Assembly: GCA_019634415.1 (NCBI GenBank)
Contig: JAHQVJ010000100.1
Span: 62,001-126,000, forward strand
Direction: 5' to 3'
Source of the DNA: Myxococcales bacterium
GTDB lineage: Bacteria; Myxococcota_A; UBA796; GCA-2862545
DNA: 64,000 nucleotides
Shown here: positions 8,432 to 18,782 of the stretch, one piece after another
Position numbering within the stretch: the stretch's first letter is position 1
How the letters are laid out: each line of letters starts with the position of its first letter
The notes under the pieces: generated by a model
Databases searched by the model: none
What the model saw: the letters and a program-made list of their open reading frames with translations, nothing else
What the model was told of the DNA's origin: nothing
Made by a program: the position numbers and the translations under genes

Positions 8432-10429
8432 CTAGCGGCGCCGCCTCAGGGCCAGCACGCCCAGCAGCACCAGCCACCCGCCGGCCGACCCGCCCGAGGT
8501 GCAGCCGCATCCGCTGTTGGCGGCGTCGTCCGTCGCTGGGTCTCCGCCCGTGTCCGTGCCGTCCGTTCCCGTCACGCCGTCCGTCGGCTCGGTGGGGGCG
8601 TCCACCGCTTCCGTGCTCGCCGAGGCCGTGGCGAACACCTGCGCGATCCCGAAGCCCCCCAGCCCGCCGTCGTTCGCCGGCGCGATGGCGAAGTAGTACC
8701 GCTCCCCCGACTCCAGGGGCACCTCGGAGTCGGCGTCCACCACCACGGTGTCCGTGCCGCTGCCGTCCACGAAGAAGTCGTAGTCCTGGGCCTGGGGCAG
8801 ATCGAAGCCGAACACGGTCTTGGCGGCGAACCGAACCGGCTCCCCCCGTCGCACGAACACGCGCCAGACCAGCCCGGCACTGCTGGAGTCCCACTGATCG
8901 ATGCTCAGGGTCGCTCGGCCGTGCTCGGCGGGCACGTCCACGCTCACCTGGTTCTGCAGCGGCATGTAGCCGATGGCGTCCGCCAGGGTCAGGTAGAAGC
9001 CCAGCTGCGTGTGGGTGTTGCCACCGTCCAGCGGCACCACTCGCTCGCACCCCACCATGTTGGCCGCCGTCAGGTGGCCCTGGATGGCGTCGTGGGTGGC
9101 CTGGTCGATGGTCTCGTCCGCCAGGAACGCGGCAGCCGCGTCCGTCAGTGACTGGCCGGCGTCGTCCCAGCTCACGTCCGATGGCCAGTCCAGGATCGCG
9201 CGGTAGAACAGATCCGCTGTCACCTCGGTGCCCACCTGCGGATCGTCGATCAGGTTCCAGGCCGTGGAGCCCATCACCAGCCCGTCCTCGTGGGACTGTC
9301 CCAGCAGGTCGTCGGGGCAGCGACGGTCGGCCTCCAGATCGCGCACCGCACCCAGACCGAGTCCCTGTCCCACGAACTCGCCGAGCACCGGGTCTTCCGT
9401 GAGCAGGGTGGAGAACACGTCCGCGGCGCCCTCGTTGATGGCCCCCGTGGCCCAGGAGATCCCGTACTCGTCCGCCTCGAACAGTCCGGTGGGGGGCCCG
9501 ATGGTGTCCACCAGCACCGCGTGGGTGTACTCGTGGTAGATGACGTCGGCGTCGTAGGCGAAGTCCGTCTTCCCCGTCTGGCCGAAGGCCACGTCCCCGA
9601 TGGTGTCGCCGTTCACGTCGCCGTAGAAGGCGTTGACCACGTCCAGGTTGGCCACGCTCAGGATGGGCTGCGGCAGCACGAAGCCGTAGCGGTCGTCGAA
9701 CCAGCGCGCAGCGGTGTCGACGTGGTGGTACATCTGGACCTCGGCGAACGGATCGGGCGTGCCTGCCGGATCCGGATCGAACAGGAAGTCCCCATTCTCG
9801 TCGGCGATGGCCTGCACGCCGAACTTGGTGCAGGCACCGACCCCGAAGTTGGCGTTGGGATCCCACGCGTCGCACGACTGGGTGTACGTGTACTCGCCCG
9901 ACAAGCTGGGGGCGCCCTTGTCGAGGCCCAGCAGCTCCACGTCCTCCACCTTCGAGACCACGGGGTTGAAGGGGTAGATCCGACCCTGGGCGTCGAAGGA
10001 GGTCCGGGTGGCGTTCAGCACCTCGCCCGTGTGGGCGTGCACCACGAAGCGCCAGGTGGACATCGGATCGGCGAGGCTCGCGTGTACCGCCCACACGAGG
10101 TGGGCCTGATCGTCGTCGTCGGCCCACAGGGCGAGCTGTGCGTGCGGAGCCCACAGCGTGCCGCGGCCCAGCGACTGCAGCGCTGGTGCGATGGACGTGA
10201 TGGCCACGGCGTTCGACTGGGTGGGGATCAGCGAGGCGGGCGCGCGAACGGCGGGAGCGGGGGTGGGGGCCCCCACCCGGTGGCGACGGTTCAGCACGGG
10301 CAGGCCATCGAGGACGGGCTGCTGGCGGACCAGCGTGTGGCCGCGGACGTGATCCGTCCGCACCGTCGTCAGTGGAATCGTGGGGGTGGCGTGGGCAGGT
10401 GCGGCCAGCGCGACAAAGAACAGTGACAT
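8432..10429 (-). CDS. Thermolysin/fungalysin-like secreted metalloprotease with MYXO-CTERM-like tail
   Basis: Signal peptide MSLFFVALAAPAHA; zinc motif YHEYTHAV and downstream NEGAADVFS; C-terminus NSGCGCTSGGSAGGWLVLLGVLALRRRR. Confidence 0.8.
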   Translation of the reverse strand: MSLFFVALAAPAHATPTIPLTTVRTDHVRGHTLVRQQPVLDGLPVLNRRHRVGAPTPAPAVRAPASLIPTQSNAVAITSIAPALQSLGRGTLWAPHAQLALWADDDDQAHLVWAVHASLADPMSTWRFVVHAHTGEVLNATRTSFDAQGRIYPFNPVVSKVEDVELLGLDKGAPSLSGEYTYTQSCDAWDPNANFGVGACTKFGVQAIADENGDFLFDPDPAGTPDPFAEVQMYHHVDTAARWFDDRYGFVLPQPILSVANLDVVNAFYGDVNGDTIGDVAFGQTGKTDFAYDADVIYHEYTHAVLVDTIGPPTGLFEADEYGISWATGAINEGAADVFSTLLTEDPVLGEFVGQGLGLGAVRDLEADRRCPDDLLGQSHEDGLVMGSTAWNLIDDPQVGTEVTADLFYRAILDWPSDVSWDDAGQSLTDAAAAFLADETIDQATHDAIQGHLTAANMVGCERVVPLDGGNTHTQLGFYLTLADAIGYMPLQNQVSVDVPAEHGRATLSIDQWDSSSAGLVWRVFVRRGEPVRFAAKTVFGFDLPQAQDYDFFVDGSGTDTVVVDADSEVPLESGERYYFAIAPANDGGLGGFGIAQVFATASASTEAVDAPTEPTDGVTGTDGTDTGGDPATDDAANSGCGCTSGGSAGGWLVLLGVLALRRRR

Positions 10430-10514
10430 GCGTCTCCCATAGATCGGGGAGATGTTAGCGCGAACCACGTCCACCGAACCTCCGCGCGACGCGGTCGCGC
10501 TTCCGGAGACTCCG

Positions 10515-11087
10515 ATGGCCCAGCGCGATCCCATCGACCGCACCTATGCCCACGGAACCCTGCGCCTGGTGCAGGGAGACATCGTCACCCAGCAGGTCGA
10601 CGCCATCGTCAACGCCGCCAACTCCGCCCTCGCCGGCGGGGGTGGGGTGGATGGCGCCATCCATCGCGCAGCGGGACGGCGCCTGCTCGAGGCCTGCCTC
10701 GCGCTGCCCACCGACGCCAACGGGCAGCGCTGTCCGCCCGGTCAGGTGCGGATCACCGATGCCTTCGACCTGTCCGTGGGCTGGGTGATCCACGGCGTGG
10801 GGCCCGTCTTCGATGCGCGCCAGGCCGACGCCTGCCGCTCGGTGCTCCGCAGCGTGGTGCGCAACGCGCTGACCGCAGCGAGCGAGCTCGGCGCGCGCAG
10901 CGTGGCGTTTCCCGCCATCTCCACCGGGGTGTACCGGTTTCCCCTCGACGAGGCGGGACGCATCCACCTCGACGAGGCCGTGCAGGCGCTTCAGCGAGCG
11001 GAGGAGCCGAGCGAAGTGCGCTTCGTGCTGTTCGACGAGCGGGCCTTCGACGCCTTCGCCAGCGAGCTGGCGGCACGCCGGGATTAG
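10515..11087 (+). CDS. Macro-domain protein (O-acetyl-ADP-ribose deacetylase-like)
   Basis: GDIVTQQVDAIVNAANSALAGGGGVDGAIHRAAG...FPAISTGVYRFPLDEA. Confidence 0.85.
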   Translation: MAQRDPIDRTYAHGTLRLVQGDIVTQQVDAIVNAANSALAGGGGVDGAIHRAAGRRLLEACLALPTDANGQRCPPGQVRITDAFDLSVGWVIHGVGPVFDARQADACRSVLRSVVRNALTAASELGARSVAFPAISTGVYRFPLDEAGRIHLDEAVQALQRAEEPSEVRFVLFDERAFDAFASELAARRD

Positions 11088-11908
11088 TCGCGCAGCGCGT
11101 CCTCGCCCACCTCGCGCACCTGGGCCAGCAGCTGCCGCGCCACCACCGCCGCTGGCACGTCGCGTGCGTAGTCGCTCGCCCGCCGCACCTCCCCGAAGGC
11201 GATGCGGATGTCCGGCCCGCGGTGTTCTCCGCCGCGGAAGTTGCTGATCACCTCGCTCACGAAGTCGTTGGTGATCCCGCACAGGAAGAACGGCAGCACC
11301 TGCACGTCCGGGCCGCAGGCCTGCACCAGGCGGCCCGCGCCGCCCTTCGCCGGCAGCAGGTCCAGCGGATCGGCGCGATGGTTGCGCGTGCCTTCGGGGT
11401 GGATCCCCGCCAGGGTGCGCGGACGTTCCAGCATGTGCGCCAGCTGGGTCAGCGCGGCGGCGTTGCGTCCCGCGCGGTCGAAGCCCGCTCGGATGGGGGG
11501 CCACATCGACCCGGCACTCACCGCCACGTTCAGCAGCGCACCCACCGGATGGGTGTAGAAGAACCGCGCGCGCACCGGGAAGTACAGGCTGCGGTGGCCC
11601 GACACCAGCGACGCGATCACCGACGTGGCGATGTACATGTCCCAGAACGTGCGGTGGTTCGCCACCAGCACCACGCCCCGGTCGTCGTCGATGGCGCGCA
11701 CGTGGTCTGCACCCGTGATCACCAGCCGATTGGAGATGGCCGCCTGGATCCAGGTGTGGCTGATGGTGCGCGCGAACCACCACGATGCTCGCTTCGCCGC
11801 CAGCGAGGTGTTCCAGGCGGTGAAGGCACGAACCGCCCACGCCTCGAAGGTGGGGAGGCCCTTGGTGGGGATGGGAACGGGGAGTGCCCTCGGAAGACCT
11901 GAGCCCAT
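11084..11908 (-). CDS. 1-acylglycerol-3-phosphate acyltransferase-like protein
   Basis: HRTFWDMY (HX4D) and HPEGTRNHR motifs. Confidence 0.8.
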   Translation of the reverse strand: MGSGLPRALPVPIPTKGLPTFEAWAVRAFTAWNTSLAAKRASWWFARTISHTWIQAAISNRLVITGADHVRAIDDDRGVVLVANHRTFWDMYIATSVIASLVSGHRSLYFPVRARFFYTHPVGALLNVAVSAGSMWPPIRAGFDRAGRNAAALTQLAHMLERPRTLAGIHPEGTRNHRADPLDLLPAKGGAGRLVQACGPDVQVLPFFLCGITNDFVSEVISNFRGGEHRGPDIRIAFGEVRRASDYARDVPAAVVARQLLAQVREVGEDALRD

Positions 11909-11954
11909 GATGTCGGAGTAGCCGGGGGCCGACCTGCGGTCACGCGACCAGTTG

Positions 11955-12875
11955 TCACCGTTGGATCAACTGCGCCACCGCCTCGTCGTACTCGGCCCGC
12001 GTCAGCTCGCCCCGCTCCAGTCGGTCCGCCAGGGCCTCCAGGTTGCGCAGGTGCTCCGTGCGGGCCGCATCGAAGCCCGGCTTCTCCGACTCGAAGCGGG
12101 TGCGCCCCTCGGCCGCCGCGTCGCGGAACAGGCCCCGCAGCTCGGAGGTGTCGAGACCCCGATCGCCCTCGAAGTGGTGCTTGGCCACCATGCCGATGGC
12201 GTAGGTCGAGGCGAAGCTCGTGGTCGCCCCCACCGCCGAGCCCCAGCCCGGCACGAACCGCGCCAGGTTGTTGATGGCGATGCGCAGGCCCGTGGAGCCC
12301 GCAGCCGCCACGACGAAGCCCCGGATCGCCGCGCGGTCCAGCGAGTGGCCGCAGTACTGGCCGATGTCGTGGACCAGCTTCGTCTGAATGGAGATCACCG
12401 CGAGATCCGCCAGCACGCCCACGCCCGGTAGGGGCATGGCGCCTGCCACCGCCGCCAGGAAGGCGTACTTCATGGTGTCTTCGATGATCTCGGAGTCACG
12501 CTGCACCGGATCGGCGATGGGCAGCAGGCGGGTGGGCACCACGGTGTCGAGCACCTCTCCCATCACCTGCTGCAGGGTGCCCTCCTCCCCCTCGTCGGGC
12601 ACGATCTGCTTGAGCAGGGCCACCTCGGCGGTGGCGGCGTGGCCGTCTGCGTGGGTCAGCGCGAAGGCCGACTGGTAGAGCCTGCGGCGCTCCTCGTCCG
12701 ACAGCAGATCGAGCTCCGTTTGCACGTCCACGTCGTCGGCCAGCAGGCTCTCCATCGCATCCGCCCGCGCCCCCAGCATCTGACGCAGGGTCTCGATCTC
12801 ACGCTCGTCGAGGTGGCCGTCGGCGCGCGCCACCGCCACGAGGAGTCGGAATTGGGCAAGGGTGGTTCGATCCAT
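11955..12875 (-). CDS. TerB-like + DUF697-like + SHOCT-like protein
   Basis: N-term LLVAVARADGHLDEREIETLRQML (TerB-like); middle AFLAAVAGAMPLPGVGVLADLAVISIQTKLVHDIG (DUF697-like); C-term LADRLERGELTRAEYDEAVAQLI (SHOCT-like). Confidence 0.6.
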   Translation of the reverse strand: MDRTTLAQFRLLVAVARADGHLDEREIETLRQMLGARADAMESLLADDVDVQTELDLLSDEERRRLYQSAFALTHADGHAATAEVALLKQIVPDEGEEGTLQQVMGEVLDTVVPTRLLPIADPVQRDSEIIEDTMKYAFLAAVAGAMPLPGVGVLADLAVISIQTKLVHDIGQYCGHSLDRAAIRGFVVAAAGSTGLRIAINNLARFVPGWGSAVGATTSFASTYAIGMVAKHHFEGDRGLDTSELRGLFRDAAAEGRTRFESEKPGFDAARTEHLRNLEALADRLERGELTRAEYDEAVAQLIQR

Positions 12876-12971
12876 GCGGAGGCTCCAGCTGGGCCGACTC
12901 TACCAGCGTGCTCGGGTTCGGAGTCCGCCTTCGAAGAGTGAGGGGTATCCTACAGCCACAACGGAGGTCGG

Positions 12972-14681
12972 ATGCGCTGGCTGTGGGTGATTCTGGGAAC
13001 GGGATGCCTCAACGGTGGGCAGCTACCCACCACATCGTCGCCGACCTCTCCGCCCACCGAGCCCTGCGACGCGCCCGTCGAGGGATGGACGCTGGACGCC
13101 GACGGCGATGGCTACGGCGACCCGATGCAGCCGAGCTGCCCCGACGATCCTCGGGCAGTCCGGCTCTCTGGGGACTGCGACGACACCGATGCCGCCGTGC
13201 ACCCCGATCGCACCGAGATCTGCGCCATCGGTGATGCCCGCGACGACGACTGCGACGACGCCACGGCCGATCCGGTGGCCAGCGTGGGCGACCAGCCCTT
13301 CGCCGACGTCGCCCTGGCGATGAAGGCCGCCGACGGTGGCGGCGAGGTGGTGGTGTGCGACGGGCAGACGCTGCGGCTCGATCCCGTGCCCGTGGGCGGG
13401 AGCCTCGCCGTGCGCTCCGCCTCCGGGCAGCCAGGCGGGGTCACGCTCCGCGCCAAGGGCGGCGCCCTCTTCGAGCTGCAGGGTCAGACCAGCTCGCTGA
13501 CGCTGCAGGGGCTGACGATCACGGGAGGAAGTGCCCCCGTCGGCGGCGCCGTCGTCGGCGGTGTGCAGGGTACGGTCAGAGACGTGGACCTGTACGGTGA
13601 GGTAGCACTGATCGACGTCGTGGCGCAGGGCAACGATGCCACCTACGGCGGTGTCGTGGCCGCCGATCGCATCACCGTGGAGGGAGGCGAAGCCAGCTCC
13701 AACAACGCCGTGCTGGATGGCGGTGCCTTCTATGGCAACACGGTGACCGTGCGAGGCTCACAGCTGTCGGCGAACCGAGCCCAGCGCGGCGGAGCCGTCC
13801 ATGTGTTCGGAGGAGCGAGCTTCACCGCGTCGACCTTCGCCGAGAACTTCGCGAGCAGCTGGGGAGGAGCCATCTATGCCAGCAACCCGAGCGAAGATCT
13901 GAACCTGCGCCTGGACGTGTCCAAGAGCGTGTTCGTGGCCAACAAGGCGTGGCAGGGCGGGGGCGCGGTGTTCGCCAGCCGCGTCGCCGTGCTGGAGGCG
14001 ACGGGTGCGCAGTTCGACCGCAACGTGGCCCTCGACGACGTGCTGGGGGACGTGGGCGAGGGGGGAGCCATCTACCTGCTCACCTTCAAGAAGGTGAAGG
14101 GCAGCGACCTGCTGGGGGGCACCTACGACGACAACGAGGCCTGGTTCGGCGGGGCCGTGTACGTGGGCTGCGACGAGGACGACGTCTTCGTGCTGAACGG
14201 CCTCACGGCCCAACGCAACGACGCCCAGTTCGGCGGAGCCGTCTACCTCGGTGGGGGGTGCACCACCACGCTCCGCGCGCCCACCCTGAGCGACAACACG
14301 GCCGATCAGCTCGGCGGTGCACTGTTCGTGGCCTCGGGCACCAACGTACGGGTGGAGGAGGGCGTACTCGTCGACAACACCGCCGTGCTCGGGGGGGCGA
14401 TCTACCTGCGGTACAACACCGACACCACGCTGCAGGACACAGCACTGCTGCGCAACGAGGCCACCAACCCCATCTCCGGCGCGGTGCACGCCTACGACGG
14501 GCCCGGCACGTTCGCCCTGCGGGGGGCCCAGATCGACCTCGGACTCGACCCCGACGACAACGAAGCCTGGGATGTGGCCATGGGGCCCCAGGACCTCGGC
14601 GCCGTGGCCGGTGCATGGGCCTTTGAGGCGGGATTCCTGGCCACGTTGTCCTGTACGCACGCGGGGTGCACGGGTTCCTGA
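12972..14681 (+). CDS. MopE-motif plus beta-helix (GGA-repeat) lipoprotein, paralog A
   Basis: MRWLWVILGTGCLNGGQ lipobox; DADGDGYGDPM...DCDDTDAAVHPDRTEICA; repeated GGA[VI] units. Confidence 0.75.
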   Translation: MRWLWVILGTGCLNGGQLPTTSSPTSPPTEPCDAPVEGWTLDADGDGYGDPMQPSCPDDPRAVRLSGDCDDTDAAVHPDRTEICAIGDARDDDCDDATADPVASVGDQPFADVALAMKAADGGGEVVVCDGQTLRLDPVPVGGSLAVRSASGQPGGVTLRAKGGALFELQGQTSSLTLQGLTITGGSAPVGGAVVGGVQGTVRDVDLYGEVALIDVVAQGNDATYGGVVAADRITVEGGEASSNNAVLDGGAFYGNTVTVRGSQLSANRAQRGGAVHVFGGASFTASTFAENFASSWGGAIYASNPSEDLNLRLDVSKSVFVANKAWQGGGAVFASRVAVLEATGAQFDRNVALDDVLGDVGEGGAIYLLTFKKVKGSDLLGGTYDDNEAWFGGAVYVGCDEDDVFVLNGLTAQRNDAQFGGAVYLGGGCTTTLRAPTLSDNTADQLGGALFVASGTNVRVEEGVLVDNTAVLGGAIYLRYNTDTTLQDTALLRNEATNPISGAVHAYDGPGTFALRGAQIDLGLDPDDNEAWDVAMGPQDLGAVAGAWAFEAGFLATLSCTHAGCTGS

Positions 14682-14715
14682 CGTATGCTCCCCGGAGCAC
14701 GGATTGGAGACCCGG

Positions 14716-16428
14716 ATGAGATGGTGCATGTGGCCCTTGGCCCTATCTGCCTGCCTTCACGGTGGGCAGGTGACGGACAGCACCGAGACCTCCACGTCCC
14801 CCCCCTGCGACGATGCCGTGCCGCCGTGGTACGTCGACGCCGACGGGGACGGCTTTGGCGACGTGACGCAGCCGTTGTGCGCCGGTACCTCGGGGGCGGT
14901 GGTCGACGCCACCGACTGCGACGACGGCAACGCGGCGGTGCACCCGAACCGCAGCGAGATCTGCGCCGAGGGTCCTCCGCGCGACGACGACTGTGATCCG
15001 CGCACGGCCGATCCCGTGGCCAGTGTGGGCGATCTCCCCTTCGATACGTTGGCCGAGGCGGTCGCCCACGAGACACACGGGCCCCGGACCGTGGTGGTGT
15101 GTGACTGGCAGGATCTGGCCGTCGCCCCGCTCGGTGTCGAGGGCGATCTCACGGTCCGCTCTGCCACCGGCCAGGCGGAGCGCGTGTCCCTGACCCCCTC
15201 GACTGGCGCCATCTTCGTGCTGGGGGAGCAGGACGCCTCGCTGACGGTGCGTGGGCTCACGTTGGCTGGTGGTCGGGGGAAGATCGGGGGCGCCATTGCG
15301 GCGGCCAGCACGGGGCTCGCCGAGCCGCTGTTGTTCGGCGAGGTGGTGCTCGTGGACGTGGTCGCGAAGGGCAACGAGTCCCAGTACGGCGGGGTGGTTG
15401 CCGCCGGCACCGTCACGGTGCTGGGCAGCGAGCTCACCGGCAACGTCGCCCTCGACGATGGGGGGGCGGTTCTGGCGAACCAGCTCACGATGGATGCCTC
15501 CACCCTGTCCGACAACAATGCCTTCCGTGGGGGAGGGGTCGCGGTGCGGGGGGCTGCCACGATCACGGCTTCCACCTTCGGCGGCAACGATGCCCGCGCC
15601 ATCGGGGGAGCCCTGTTCGCCAAGAACACCGACTCGGATCCGGACATCACGCTCCAGCTCATGGGCGGCTGGTTCCGCCACAACGAGGCGCGGCAGTCCG
15701 GCGGAGCGCTGTACGTCAGCAACTTCCGGGTCATCGACGCCACGGGCACGTCCTTCGTGGACAACGAGGCTCGCAGCCTCGAGAACCCCAGCCTCGGGAC
15801 CGGTGGGGCCGTGTTCGTGGACGCCCTCGGCGACTCCGTGGGAACCACGCTCGTGGGAGGTGCCTTCGAGGACAACGACGCGCCGGACGGAGGAGCCGTG
15901 TACGCGGTGTGCTCTGGGGGGGAGACCGTCGAGCTGCAGCAGGTCCTCGTCGACAGCAACACCGCGAACGCAGGGGCTGCGGCCTACTTCCACAATGGCT
16001 GCCGCGCCGTGCTCACGGAATCCGACCTGCTGAACAACCACGCGGCCTTCGTGGGCGGAGGGGTGTACGTGGGCTTGGGCGGCACCACCTTGCAGGTCAC
16101 GGATGGCAGCATCACGGACAATCAGGCCAACCTGGGCGCCGCCCTCTTCCTCGTGGAGGGTGCTGCCGCCACGCTGACGCGCACAGATGTGTGGCGCAAC
16201 AACAACAACGACGCCTCGGGGGCCATCCACGCGCTGCCCGACAAGGGGCTGTCGCTGAGCTTCGCCGAGGTGAGCCTGGGGAGCGGGCCCGAAGACAACG
16301 CGCCCTTCGACGTGATGATGAGGAGCTACGACTCCACCACGCCCGACAACGAGTGGACGCTGCGGGCCGACTACCTGGGCAGCCACGAGTGTGACTTCCT
16401 CGGCTGCTACAAGCCGCCCGTGAAGTAG
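14716..16428 (+). CDS. MopE-motif plus beta-helix (GGA-repeat) lipoprotein, paralog B
   Basis: MRWCMWPLALSACLHGGQ lipobox; DADGDGFGDVTQPLC...DCDDGNAAVHPNRSEICA; same architecture as 12972-14681. Confidence 0.75.
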   Translation: MRWCMWPLALSACLHGGQVTDSTETSTSPPCDDAVPPWYVDADGDGFGDVTQPLCAGTSGAVVDATDCDDGNAAVHPNRSEICAEGPPRDDDCDPRTADPVASVGDLPFDTLAEAVAHETHGPRTVVVCDWQDLAVAPLGVEGDLTVRSATGQAERVSLTPSTGAIFVLGEQDASLTVRGLTLAGGRGKIGGAIAAASTGLAEPLLFGEVVLVDVVAKGNESQYGGVVAAGTVTVLGSELTGNVALDDGGAVLANQLTMDASTLSDNNAFRGGGVAVRGAATITASTFGGNDARAIGGALFAKNTDSDPDITLQLMGGWFRHNEARQSGGALYVSNFRVIDATGTSFVDNEARSLENPSLGTGGAVFVDALGDSVGTTLVGGAFEDNDAPDGGAVYAVCSGGETVELQQVLVDSNTANAGAAAYFHNGCRAVLTESDLLNNHAAFVGGGVYVGLGGTTLQVTDGSITDNQANLGAALFLVEGAAATLTRTDVWRNNNNDASGAIHALPDKGLSLSFAEVSLGSGPEDNAPFDVMMRSYDSTTPDNEWTLRADYLGSHECDFLGCYKPPVK

Positions 16429-16429
16429 C

Positions 16430-17530
16430 TCAGCGAGCGCCGCCGTACACGCAGCGCACCACGTCGTTGAAGGTGTCGAACACGAACAGGTCATCGTCGT
16501 GGACGAGCACCTGCTGCGGTCGTGAGAGGACGGCGTCGGCGCCGGGACCGAAGTCCCCCTCGAAGCCGAAGTGCTCGGGCTGCCCCACCACCGTGGTCAC
16601 CGTGCCGTCGAGATCGATCCGGCGCACCACGTGGTTGCCGGTGTCGGCCACGTACACGATGCCCTCGGGCGAGACCGTCACGCCCTGAGGGGCGTCGAGC
16701 CGAGCGCTCGACGCAGGGCCACCGTCTCCCGAGAACCCGGCGATCCCGGTGCCCACCACCGTGGTGACCTCGCCCGTCTGCACGTCGATGTGGCGGACAG
16801 CGTGGTTGCCGGTGTCCGCGACCCACACGGCACCCTCGTGCCAGGTGAGGCGCTGGGGCTCTGCGAGCTGGGCATCTGCACCCACGCCGTCGACGAAGCC
16901 CGGCAAGCCGTTGCCCGCCAGCGTGTCGATGATCCCGTCCGGCGTGACCATGCGGACTGCGTGGTTGCCGGTGTCGGAGATGAACAGGGTGCCGTCGTCG
17001 GCCAGGGCCAGCCCCGTGGCCTGCGACATCAGCGCCTCGCGGGCCGGGCCGCCGTCGCCCTCGTAGGCCTCGGTCCCCGGCTGGGTGACGCTGCCGGCGT
17101 AGACCGTGAGCCAGCCCGTCGGATCCACCTGCAGCACGCGAGCCCCGTGCAGCTCCATGATGAACAGGGTGCCGTCCTCGGCCGCCGCCACGTCGATGGG
17201 GTTCTCCATCGGGGAGCTGTGCGCCTCGGAGCCGTCCGTCGCGTAGGCGTGACGGCCCACGCCCACCACTGCTGGCAGATCGCCGTTCGGCTCGAGCCGG
17301 CGGATCACCATGTTGTTGTGATCCACCACGAGCAGCAGCGCGTCGGGATCGAAGTCGCCGCCGGTGGGGAGGAACAGGTGGGTCTCGAGGGCTGCGCCGT
17401 CGCCGTTGAAGCCGCGCTGGCCCGTGCCCGCCACCGTGCAGATCTCCCCGTCGGCGCGCGAGCAGGTGGGCTGCACCGGCACCTCGGGGGCGCAGCCCGC
17501 CCACAGCAGTCCGGCCACCCCCCACCGCAC
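16430..17530 (-). CDS. NHL-repeat lipoprotein 1
   Basis: MRWGVAGLLWAGCAPE lipobox; repeated ADTGNHAVRxIDxxTGxVTTVVGTGxxGFSGDGGPA. Confidence 0.8.
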   Translation of the reverse strand: MRWGVAGLLWAGCAPEVPVQPTCSRADGEICTVAGTGQRGFNGDGAALETHLFLPTGGDFDPDALLLVVDHNNMVIRRLEPNGDLPAVVGVGRHAYATDGSEAHSSPMENPIDVAAAEDGTLFIMELHGARVLQVDPTGWLTVYAGSVTQPGTEAYEGDGGPAREALMSQATGLALADDGTLFISDTGNHAVRMVTPDGIIDTLAGNGLPGFVDGVGADAQLAEPQRLTWHEGAVWVADTGNHAVRHIDVQTGEVTTVVGTGIAGFSGDGGPASSARLDAPQGVTVSPEGIVYVADTGNHVVRRIDLDGTVTTVVGQPEHFGFEGDFGPGADAVLSRPQQVLVHDDDLFVFDTFNDVVRCVYGGAR

Positions 17531-17531
17531 G

Positions 17532-18782
17532 CTAGCGCCGCACCCGGCGGATCACCTGGTTCAGGGTGTCGGCGATGTACACGTTGCCGTCTGGGTCCAC
17601 GCCCACCCCGAAGGGTTCGTTCAGCAGGGCCGCTGTGGCGGGGCCCTCGTCGCCCGAGAAGCCCGACTCGCCGCAGACGCCCGCGAAGGTGTCGATCTGA
17701 CCATCGGCGATCACGCGCACGCAGTGGTTCTTGGTATCGGCCACGTACAGCTCGCCGTCGATGCCCACCGCCACGTCGCGCGGCGTGTTGAACACTGCGT
17801 CGATAGCCGGCCCGCCGTCGCCGGCGTAGCCAGCCACGCTGCCCGCATCCACCACGGTCTTCTTCTCCGTGACCGCGTCCACCACGGTCTCGGTGCCGGC
17901 CGAGGTGTAGGCGCCCGCGAAGGTGTCGATGGTGCCCTCGGCCAGATCCACCACGCGGATCACGCCGTTGACGGTGTCGGCGACGTAGAGCAAGTCACCG
18001 TCCAGCGCCAGCTTGCTGCCCGGATCCGCCTTCTGATCGGTGTGGCCGTGCAGCGAGGCGTCGATGGCCGGGCCGCCGTCTCCCGCGAACCCGGGCTGGC
18101 GCGGCTGCCCCGCGATGGTCTCGAGCTGTCCGCCCGAGATCCGGCGGATGATGTGGTTGGCCTGGTCGCTGAAGTACAGCGTGCCGTCGGGGGCGAAGGC
18201 CAGGCTCGAGGGCAGGTCGAGGATGGCCTCTTCCAGCGTGTCGGCCTCGCCGAAGAAGCGGGCGCCCGTGCCTGCGTACCAGGTCAGCGTCTCGGCCTCG
18301 GTGTCGATGACGTTGATCCGGGAGTTGTGCCAGGCCGCCACCCACACCTCGTTGGGCCGCTGGGGATGCACCGCCACCTGGGTGGGGTGGTTCCAGGCGC
18401 TCGCCATCGTGTTGCACGGCTCCCAGCAACCATCGCTGCCGATGGGTCCGTCGCCCAGCGTGCCCGTGCCCGAGATCGTGTCGACGATCCCCTTGGTGGT
18501 CACGCGCCGCACCCGGTGGTTGTTGAAGTCCGGGAAGTAGGCGGTGCCGTCGGGGCCGAAGTCGATGTCCTGCGGCAGGTAGCTGTGGCTGTCGAGGCGG
18601 TGCAGCCCGTCTTCGTCGAACAGTGCCTCGCCGGGGACCCCCAGCCAGGTGCAGATGGTGCCGTCGGACTCGCAGGGGTTGCACCCCGACGCCATCGTCA
18701 GCAGGACGGCCCAGATCATCCATGCAGCCCTCGGCTTCGCCGGCAGGCTCTCCGAAATCGACATTGGGATTACCTCGGTCAT
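17532..18782 (-). CDS. NHL-repeat lipoprotein 2
   Basis: Starts MTEVIPMSISESLPAKPRAAWMIWAVLLTMASGCNPC, ATGA overlap with the upstream gene; repeated ADTxNHxVRVI...FAGxxGxxGFxGDxGPA. Confidence 0.8.
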   Translation of the reverse strand: MTEVIPMSISESLPAKPRAAWMIWAVLLTMASGCNPCESDGTICTWLGVPGEALFDEDGLHRLDSHSYLPQDIDFGPDGTAYFPDFNNHRVRRVTTKGIVDTISGTGTLGDGPIGSDGCWEPCNTMASAWNHPTQVAVHPQRPNEVWVAAWHNSRINVIDTEAETLTWYAGTGARFFGEADTLEEAILDLPSSLAFAPDGTLYFSDQANHIIRRISGGQLETIAGQPRQPGFAGDGGPAIDASLHGHTDQKADPGSKLALDGDLLYVADTVNGVIRVVDLAEGTIDTFAGAYTSAGTETVVDAVTEKKTVVDAGSVAGYAGDGGPAIDAVFNTPRDVAVGIDGELYVADTKNHCVRVIADGQIDTFAGVCGESGFSGDEGPATAALLNEPFGVGVDPDGNVYIADTLNQVIRRVRR

